Assembly: GCA_963422445.2 (NCBI GenBank)
Contig: OY729512.2
Coordinates: 310,001-374,000 of the forward strand
Direction of reading: 5' to 3'
From: G963422445 sp963422445
Lineage (GTDB): Bacteria; Pseudomonadota; Alphaproteobacteria; Thalassobaculales; Thalassobaculaceae
Length of the DNA: 64,000 nt
In this document: piece after piece, positions 58,260-64,000 of the stretch
How positions within the stretch are numbered: position 1 is the stretch's first letter
How the letters are laid out: each line of letters begins with the position of its first letter
Made by a program: the position numbers and the translations under genes
Notes under the pieces: generated by a model
What the model was told of the DNA's origin: nothing
Seen by the model: the letters and a program-made list of their open reading frames with translations, nothing else
Database searches by the model: none

Positions 58260-58916
58260 TCCTGTATCTCCGTTTTTCCTTGCTTGAGTGACGTTCGGCA
58301 ATATGCCAGCGATTCTGCTTCGTGCAACATATCAAGGACAGACGCAAATCATAGTCATGCCGTAATTATTGGCATAACGTATTTTCTCGGATTGCAGCCG
58401 CTTCTAGATTTGCTATCCTTCGAGGTGAATAGCGCATGAAAAAAACCTGCCACACGATGCAAGCATGGTGGGTTTTCTTTGTTTAGTGCAGCGGTTCGAA
58501 TTAGAGCGTTGCCGCTGTGATGATCAGTACGGTCACGGCGGCGTTAAAGTGGCACACACTGTCCAGAATAAACCTGATCATTCGACAACCTCACCGACCA
58601 GCATCACCGTTCTCTTGCCGGTCATTGACAAGGGGGAATGCTTGTCACATCTGCCAGCGGATATCAACATTTTGTACATAAACCTCTTCCCGATCATGCG
58701 TCATCATGCGAAACTTCTCGCGGCTAGCCGCTTTAAGGCAGGGCATGACCATGGTCGGCAAGCTGATCTGAACACGAAATGCTCCGGTCATTCAGCGTTG
58801 TCCAGCCCTCATCACCTCAGCCACAGTCAGGCTGTCCCGCCGGCCGGACTCGCATCTCAACCCGATCCCCGCAAATCTGGGGTATACTGCACCGGACCCT
58901 GACCGGAAGAACAATC
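58260..58916. other. Region upstream of otnK
   Basis: About 650 bp with no convincing protein gene. It contains a terminator-like hairpin (next entry) and a small palindrome ATGCC-N9-GGCAT near 58352-58372 that could be an operator. The otnK promoter should lie in the last 200 bases. Confidence 0.45.
58442..58480 (+). terminator. Hairpin with T-rich tail
   Basis: AAAACCTGCCA pairs imperfectly with TGGTGGGTTTT around a loop, followed by CTTTGTTT. It resembles an intrinsic terminator on the plus strand, though no intact gene ends just before it; it may mark a lost gene. Confidence 0.45.
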
Positions 58917-60185
58917 ATGGCTCCCATTCTTGGATGTATCGCGGACGATTTTACCGGCGCCACAGATCTCGCCAACATGCTGGTGAGAGGCCGCTTGCGC
59001 ACCGTCCAGCTGCTAGGCGTTCCGGCTACCGACGACCCGGTTCCCGATGTCGATGCGATCGTTGTCGCGCTGAAGTCCCGGACCATTCCGGCAGACGACG
59101 CGGTCGCGCAATCGCTCGCCACGATGCGCTGGCTGCAAGCTGCCGACACGCGCCGGTTCTTCTTCAAATATTGCTCCACCTTCGATTCCACCGATGCCGG
59201 TAATATCGGACCTGTCACGGATGCGCTGATGGATGCGCTCGACACGACGTTCACCATAGCCTGCCCTGCCTTCCCGGCCACCGGCCGTACGATCTACAAG
59301 GGACATCTGTTCGTCGGCGACCAGTTGTTGTCGGACAGTTCCATGCGTCATCACCCGCTGACCCCGATGACAGACAGCAATCTGGTCGCCATGCTCGAAC
59401 GGCAAACCCGGAGATCCGTCGGACTCGTCCGGTGTGACGAGATTGAGTGCGGCAGTGACGCAATCACCGAAGCGTTCGAGACCTTGAAAACAGATGGTAA
59501 ATCGATCGCCATCGTCGATGCGATCGACGACCGGCAGCTGCATGTCATTGGCAAGGCGTTGATCGGTATGAAACTGATCACCGGAGGATCCGGCATCGCT
59601 CTGGGCTTGCCGCAGACCTTTCGAGACGCCGGTCTGCTCGAAGACATAGACCTTGCGGATCAGGTACCCGCGGTCGCAGGCCCGGCGCTGGTGTTGTCGG
59701 GCAGTTGTTCCGAGGCGACACTGGGCCAGGTCGAAGTGTTTTCCCGGACCCAGCCGAGTTTTCAGCTTGATCCGATGCGGCTGGCGGCCAGTCCGGCCGC
59801 GATTGACGATGCCGTCGCGTGGGCAAGGACTGCCATTGGCGACGGCCCGGCATTGATTTACGCCAGTGCACCGCCCGAAGCAGTGCGCGCGGCACAGGAT
59901 CAACTCGGACGCAACGAAGCTGGCGCGATCATTGAGCAGGCGATGGCCGCGATCGCCCGGACGCTCGTCGGCGCCGGAGTCCGGCGGCTGGTTGTAGCCG
60001 GCGGCGAGACGGCCGGCGCCGTGGTCGAAGCCCTCGGCGTCAAGGGCCTGTTGATCGGGGCCCAGATCGATCCTGGGGTTCCGTGCACGGTCAGCACTGG
60101 TGACCCGGCTTTGGCGTTGGCCCTCAAATCGGGCAACTTCGGAGCACCGGACTTTTTCGAGAAAGCCCTGAGCAGAATGCCATGA
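58917..60185 (+). CDS. otnK: 3-oxo-tetronate kinase (DUF1537 four-carbon acid sugar kinase)
   Basis: Phosphorylates 3-oxo-tetronate to its 4-phosphate. ATG 58917 after GGAAGA; 422 residues. N-terminal 'ILGCIADDFTGATDLANMLVRG' is the DUF1537 signature. 'FFFKYCSTFDSTDAGNIGPVTDAL' lies near 80, 'CPAFPATGRTIYKGHLFVGDQLLSDSSMRHHPLTPM' near 113, 'ITGGSGIALGLP' near 220, and the nucleotide-site 'RRLVVAGGETAGAVVEALG' near 358. It partners with otnI and denD. The aldolase otnC is absent from the window. Confidence 0.92.
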   Translation: MAPILGCIADDFTGATDLANMLVRGRLRTVQLLGVPATDDPVPDVDAIVVALKSRTIPADDAVAQSLATMRWLQAADTRRFFFKYCSTFDSTDAGNIGPVTDALMDALDTTFTIACPAFPATGRTIYKGHLFVGDQLLSDSSMRHHPLTPMTDSNLVAMLERQTRRSVGLVRCDEIECGSDAITEAFETLKTDGKSIAIVDAIDDRQLHVIGKALIGMKLITGGSGIALGLPQTFRDAGLLEDIDLADQVPAVAGPALVLSGSCSEATLGQVEVFSRTQPSFQLDPMRLAASPAAIDDAVAWARTAIGDGPALIYASAPPEAVRAAQDQLGRNEAGAIIEQAMAAIARTLVGAGVRRLVVAGGETAGAVVEALGVKGLLIGAQIDPGVPCTVSTGDPALALALKSGNFGAPDFFEKALSRMP

Positions 60186-60294
60186 CCCGGTCTCGGTATC
60201 GAAACCCATCTGCGCACTTACCCAAGTCATTGCTGCCAGCGACTGCGATAACACATGATGCGAAGGGTGGACGGAATTCCGGAGATGGCACTGT

Positions 60295-60790
60295 GTGACA
60301 GACGCCAGCAAGCGCCTTCCCGAAACAACGCTGTTCATCGTCCGTAACGAAGAGACTGGCGATCTTGATATAGTGCCGGTACCGACGAAGCAAAATGAAC
60401 CGGCTGCGGCGCCCGGGCTGCCAATACGGCGAAGTCTGCCGATTGCCGTTCTGCTTGGCAGTAGTCTCGGCGCGCTGGTTCTGGTGGCGACCGTCGGGGT
60501 GTGGCGATCGGTATCTGGAGCGGATTGCAATCAACCGCCCGCTTGGTCGTGGCCCGCGCAGTCCTCGCCGCCGACAACGTTGAACAACGGCTTGACGACC
60601 ATCTCTTACCGATCATGAAACAGGTCGCATTCATCCGCGATCTGATTCATGGAATGCTCGACCCGACAGACAAGGATAGTTTACGCCTCGTGTTTACCGG
60701 CGCCATCGCGGCAACGCCGCAAGTGGACAGGATCGGGTTTTTCAAGCCGGATCTGATGATTCTGGCGGTGGAACAAAATGGCGCTTGCTT
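60295..60790 (+). pseudogene. Sensor/cyclase-like membrane protein, 5' part
   Basis: GTG 60295 begins 'TDASKRLPETTLFIVRNEETGDLDIVPVP', followed by a membrane helix 'LPIAVLLGSSLGALVLVATVGV'. One shift near 60500 then leads to 'AIGIWSGLQSTARLVVARAVLAADNVEQRLDDHLLPIMKQVAFIRDLI' and 'GAIAATPQVDRIGFFKPDLMILAVEQNG', a periplasmic sensor domain. The frame ends in IS debris. The protein seems to continue at 63549. I associate this layout with membrane adenylate/guanylate cyclases of Rhodospirillales, but the catalytic domain is not in the window. Confidence 0.65.
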
Positions 60791-60846
60791 AATTTCAGAC
60801 ATTCTGATCCCATGATTTGATCGGATTGATGGTCCGATGGTTCCAA

Positions 60847-60875
60847 CCCCCGAATTTCCGGGGGTTTTGTTGTTG
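60847..60875 (+). terminator. Hairpin CCCCCG/CGGGGG with T-run
   Basis: Six GC pairs around AATTTC, followed by TTTTGTTGTTG. A good intrinsic-terminator shape on the plus strand, just after the broken sensor gene. It may have come with the neighbouring IS. Confidence 0.6.
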
Positions 60876-60928
60876 TCCGGGCACGGATGTCTTTGAAAGT
60901 TGGCGTCAAAAGTAAACCTGATTACCAC

Positions 60929-61870
60929 TCAAACCAAGTGTACCTTGAGTAGCCGTTCCGGCATCGGCGGCGTCCTCAGCGCCACGTAGACCAGTCTGGG
61001 GATGATGTCAGGCAGATCGAAGCGACGATTGAACCGGTCCACGACCTCTGCCAGATAGCGCTGCGCATACTTGGGTCGAACCGCATGGTAGATACCGCGC
61101 AAAGCGTTCTTGATGTTGCCGAGAATCGTGTTCACCCATCGAAATTCGGGGCGCTCGACCGCGGCTTTCCCGCCGCCGGTCACCATCGGCTCATGAACGC
61201 AGCCTGCCGCGGTCACGCCATTGAAGCAGGCCAACCCATCGCAGAGCACCTGCGTGCCCGGGCTCAGGTGCTCTGCGCCCGGGCGGCGATTTCGGTGAGA
61301 CGGAAGCCCTCGACCACGGTGAGCGTCACCCGCTGCGGATGTCCCACCTCATTGGTCTCGACCGCGGCCACGAAAGGGGTCTTGCCCGGTGCCCCACGTC
61401 CGCGCTTGCCGCCGCTGCGCTCGCCCCCGAGGGAGGCGTCGTCGAGTTGGATGAACCCGCCGAGCACATGCGCGCGGTCGCGCTCCATCATCACCTGCAT
61501 CAGCGTGTGGCGCATGCGCCATGCGGCGTTGTCGGAGATGCCGAGTTGGCGGTGCAGCGTCATCGTCGATGCACCTTATCTTGTCCTGGGTCATGAAGGA
61601 GATGCCCTGGAACCACACCGTCAGGGGCAGCTTGGTGGCCTCGAAGATGGTGCCGGCGGTAATGGAGGTCTGGCGGTTGCAGCGATAGCACTGCTGGAGC
61701 TTGTGTGTGGTCAACTGGCAGTCTCGGTCGTGGCCGCAGTTCGGGCACACGAACCCGTTGGGCCAGCGCCATCGGTACAGGGCATCGAAGCATTGGTTCT
61801 CGGTTCCATAGAGCGAGAGAAACTCGTTGAGGCTGATTCCTTTCTGGAACTGCACCGGGTTACGGGCCAT
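60929..61870 (-). pseudogene. IS1595-family transposase, two frameshifts
   Basis: From ATG 61870: 'MARNPVQFQKGISLNEFLSLYGTENQCFDALYRWRWPNGFVCPNCGHDRDCQL' zinc ribbon and 'CNRQTSITAGTIFEATKLPLTVWFQ'. A shift near 61570 follows, then 'LHRQLGISDNAAWRMRHTLMQVM' and 'GGFIQLDDASLGGERSGGKRG' (first Asp). After another shift near 61260 come 'VLCDGLACFNGVTAAGC' (second Asp), 'WVNTILGNIKNALRGIYHAV' and 'YLAEVVDRFNRRFDL'. A different IS1595 branch from the intact one at 57160. Confidence 0.85.
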
Positions 61871-61915
61871 GAAATTCTCCTTCTCTATCAATAAATTACA
61901 TGGCGATATTCTATA

Positions 61916-62024
61916 GAGACACCGCGAATTCATGGATTCCGACCTCCAGACGCAGAGGTGACCGGGCTCAACCGACCGATCCGGGCTCACCGGACCCTGG
62001 GGGCAGGAATTTTGCAAGAGGTTC
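61916..62024 (+). repeat. Right-end fragment of IS A
   Basis: GAGACACCGCGAATTC... to CAGGAATTTTGCAAGAGGTTC matches the last 109 bp of IS A copies 1 and 3. The rest of the element is absent. Confidence 0.88.
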
Positions 62025-62079
62025 TATACTAAATACCACTTAGATTCGAGGGGAATCAGGAAAGTAAATAAAGTGCCTC

Positions 62080-62965
62080 GAACGGGTTTTGCGGTTTCCC
62101 CTGCTTGCTTGCACCTTCCTCTGCAATATCCGGACACCATCCTGATCGGCACGTTGTTCGTCATGACGACCGTCGAGGGCGTTACCATCTTTTTTTTGCA
62201 ATCTCGAACCTGTCGACAGTCATGTCAACAACCGTCCCCGGCAGAGCGAGCTGTCCGAAGCCTTCGGCGTTTTCACTTCCGACAGCCCGTCGGGCCGTTC
62301 ATCTGTATCGGCGTGAGGGCGCCGCGGGCTTTATCCGACCGCCGCATCACCGCGGCCGCACGGTCGTGACGCTTGCGCTGGCGGCCCGCGCAGCGCAGTT
62401 GCAGGCCACTGGCCTGAGCCAGCACGGCATGGCCAGGGCTCTCGGGCTCTCGTTTGCCATCTTGAACGAGAATTGCCGCGCCAGCATCATGGCGCTGCCT
62501 GACACCGGTCCGGCAGCAGCTCGGGATCCCGTCTCCGATCTTTCTGCCGCCGGAACCATGACCACCCGCGGTCGTGCGCCGCGTGAGGCCCACGACCGCA
62601 CAACGCCGATGGGCCGTGCCACGCATGATGCCGAGGGCCGTGTGCCGGCCGGTGCCGGCGCCCTTGAAGACGCAACATCGCAGGTCCTGGAACCGACGAA
62701 TGCGGTCGCCAATGGCGGCGTTCTCAAGGCCCCGCCGACCGTCTTGAAGGACGGGTAGCTCGACACCACCGCCGGCCTGGTCCAGTGCCGAAGGGGTTTA
62801 CGGCCTGACCACGATCCTGCTCGTCCTGGTGTTCATGACCTTGGCCCGGGTCCGCAACCCCGAACAGCTGCGCGATCTGGCACCCGGCGAATGGGGGCTG
62901 CTGCTTGGCCTCGACCGCTGTCCCGAGGTCAAGACCCTGCGCGAGAAGATCAGGCTGATCGCCGG
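62080..62965 (+). pseudogene. Large transposase-like protein, second copy, truncated
   Basis: Same family as 26419-28508. Pieces: 'VYLYRREGAAGF'-like sequence, 'LQATGLSQHGMARALGLSFAILNEN' (helix-turn-helix), 'NGGVLKAPPTVLKDG', a stop, then 'GVYGLTTILLVLVFMTLARVRNPEQLRDLAPGEWGLLLGLDRCPEVKTLREKIRLIAG'. It is cut at about 62965 by an IS5-type fragment. The right tip of the element survives at 63519-63543. Confidence 0.7.
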
Positions 62966-63466
62966 ATCATCGGATACGGTCCATCACCGGCCTGCAACGC
63001 CAGCGACAAGGGACGCGCGCCATCCCGGTCCTGGATATGCGCCGGACGGACCTGGGCGGCATCGTCGCCGCATCCCTCGCTGTCCGCTTCGACCGTCGTC
63101 ACGCTCTGACTGTCGATGATGGCCGCGCTCGGGTCCGCACTACGCCCCAACCGGAGCCGCCCGAGCGTCGTAAAACGGGCGCAAACCTGCTCCGGGACCC
63201 CCGACCGGGACCACGCATGGAAATAGGTCTGAACCGTCGTAAACGCCAGACAATCCTTCGGTAATGCCCGCCAACTGCACCCTGTCCAGAGCATGCAGGC
63301 GATCGCGTTCACCACATCGCGCAGATCCACCTGACGGGGACGACCAAGCCGGCGCGACGGTGGAAGAAGCGGGTCCAGCAAGGTCTCTACCCGGTATCGG
63401 TCAGATCGCTTTCGTAACGCTCAGTCTTACGGCTATACCGCTTCCAGGTCGTCTCGTTCCAAGGCA
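62965..63466 (-). pseudogene. IS5-superfamily (IS427-like) transposase, N-terminal fragment
   Basis: ATG 63466: 'MPWNETTWKRYSRKTERYESDLTD', a stop in 'TG-RP', then 'LLDPLLPPSRRLGRPRQVDLRDVVNAIACMLWTGCSWRALPKDC', 'VQTYFHAWSRSGV' and 'AAIIDSQSVTTVEAD' (first catalytic Asp). The C-terminal half is missing at 62965. Not the same IS as elements X, Y or Z. Confidence 0.8.
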
Positions 63467-63518
63467 TGATGGGCCCCTATGGTGTGAGTGTTTACCCACG
63501 AAGATACACCATGCGGGA

Positions 63519-63543
63519 CCACCCAACTGGTTTTAGGTCAGGC
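63519..63543 (+). repeat. Right tip of the 2.4 kb IS, second copy
   Basis: CACCCAACTGGTTTTAGGTC plus AGGC resembles the right end at 28548-28572. It marks where the sensor gene resumes. Confidence 0.65.
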
Positions 63544-63548
63544 TTTAA

Positions 63549-64000
63549 GTCGATTGTTCGGCCGATACAACGTTTCGACGCTGGATGGACGAGGCGGCAC
63601 GGGGTTTGCGCAGGGCTCATTGGCTCGGTCTGGTGTGGTCACCTGTTCTCGAACAGACAGTCACCGTGATTCGCCAGCCGGTTTTCGTCAATGGCATATT
63701 CGTCGGCGCGCTAGGCGCCGGGATCGCGATTTCCAAACTGTCCCGTTTTGTTGCTGGCTTCGGATCTGAAACCTTCATCCTGCGTGGAACCGACGGTGTG
63801 GTCGCGCATTCCGCGCTGGTCGGTGGCTTCGACGGCGAGGTCTGGCGTTTCGTCTATCGCACCGTGCGTGCTTATAAGCCGGAGCCATGGGTCATCGGAA
63901 ACCATTCCCGTCAGAGCGATCTTGGCCGCGAATTCCGCCGCCTGACCTGGGCTGGTGCCGTCGGACTCGGCGTTGTGGCTCTTGACGTGCCTGCGACATT
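63549..64000 (+). pseudogene. Sensor/cyclase-like membrane protein, 3' continuation (runs off window)
   Basis: Open from 63549 to the window end without a stop. 'DTTFRRWMDEAARGLRRAHWLGLVWSPVLEQTVTVIRQPVFVNGIFVGALGAGIAISKLSRFVAGFGSETFILRGTDGVVAH' is a Cache/PAS-like periplasmic sensor half. A second membrane helix begins at 'LTWAGAVGLGVVALDV'. It fits directly after the part ending near 60790. No own start codon with a ribosome site is seen at the junction, so it is probably dead or expressed only as a fragment. Confidence 0.65.

Noticed and set aside
1..64000. CRISPR array, prophage or integrative element
   Set aside because: I found no regularly spaced short repeats, no cas genes, no phage structural genes and no integrase with att repeats at the tRNA.

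Overview
The window looks like chromosome from an alphaproteobacterium of Rhodospirillales type. The evidence is GC-rich coding, a conserved minus-strand block ffh-rpsP-rimM-trmD-rplS-leuC-leuD-leuB-asd, and a plus-strand set dapF, mtaB and ftsY of the kind that usually faces ffh in this order. Roughly half of the 64 kb is insertion sequences (IS) or their wreckage, and many non-essential genes are broken. That pattern suggests a genome undergoing IS expansion and decay, as in a young host-associated lineage. This lifestyle reading is inference.

Layout. 1-5.9 kb: the end of an IS5-type element, a patchwork of an IS481-type transposase and a D12-class DNA methylase, then a complete 3.3 kb IS66-type element. 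That element has 96 bp terminal inverted repeats, an 8 bp target duplication and an intact DUF4338 (DruA-like) gene. 6-20 kb: the housekeeping core, with hemC, argD-argF-hslO-lipoprotein, pdxY, asd, leuB-leuD-leuC, rplS-trmD-rimM-rpsP and ffh. 20.5-39.7 kb: IS elements mixed with an AT-rich stretch, an Ldh_2-family dehydrogenase, a broken AAA ATPase, a YdcF-like membrane protein, an odd long-arm tRNA with anticodon CCC, nested and tandem ISs, and the remains of a toxin-antitoxin pair. 39.9-40.7 kb: dapF. 40.9-49.3 kb: more ISs, including a second, larger copy of the methylase-carrying IS66-type element. 49.5-55.4 kb: mtaB-ftsY, a gentisate 1,2-dioxygenase-like cupin, an exonuclease III, and denD-otnI on the opposite strand. 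55.4-60.2 kb: an AT-rich stretch, a clean IS1595 element and otnK. 60.3-64 kb: a cyclase-like or sensor membrane protein whose 5' and 3' parts lie either side of about 2.8 kb of IS debris.

How the genes work together. argD and argF serve arginine synthesis. leuC, leuD and leuB serve leucine synthesis. asd and dapF serve the lysine/diaminopimelate branch. Ffh and FtsY are the two GTPases of co-translational targeting. RpsP, RimM, TrmD and RplS form the usual ribosome/tRNA modification operon. DenD, OtnI and OtnK are three of the four steps of D-erythronate catabolism; the decarboxylating aldolase OtnC is not in the window.

Most distinctive points: the IS66-type element carrying a DruA-like gene; a related IS66 lineage carrying a D12 adenine methylase, seen in three broken copies; the leucine-type tRNA body with a glycine (CCC) anticodon; and the IS-split sensor gene.
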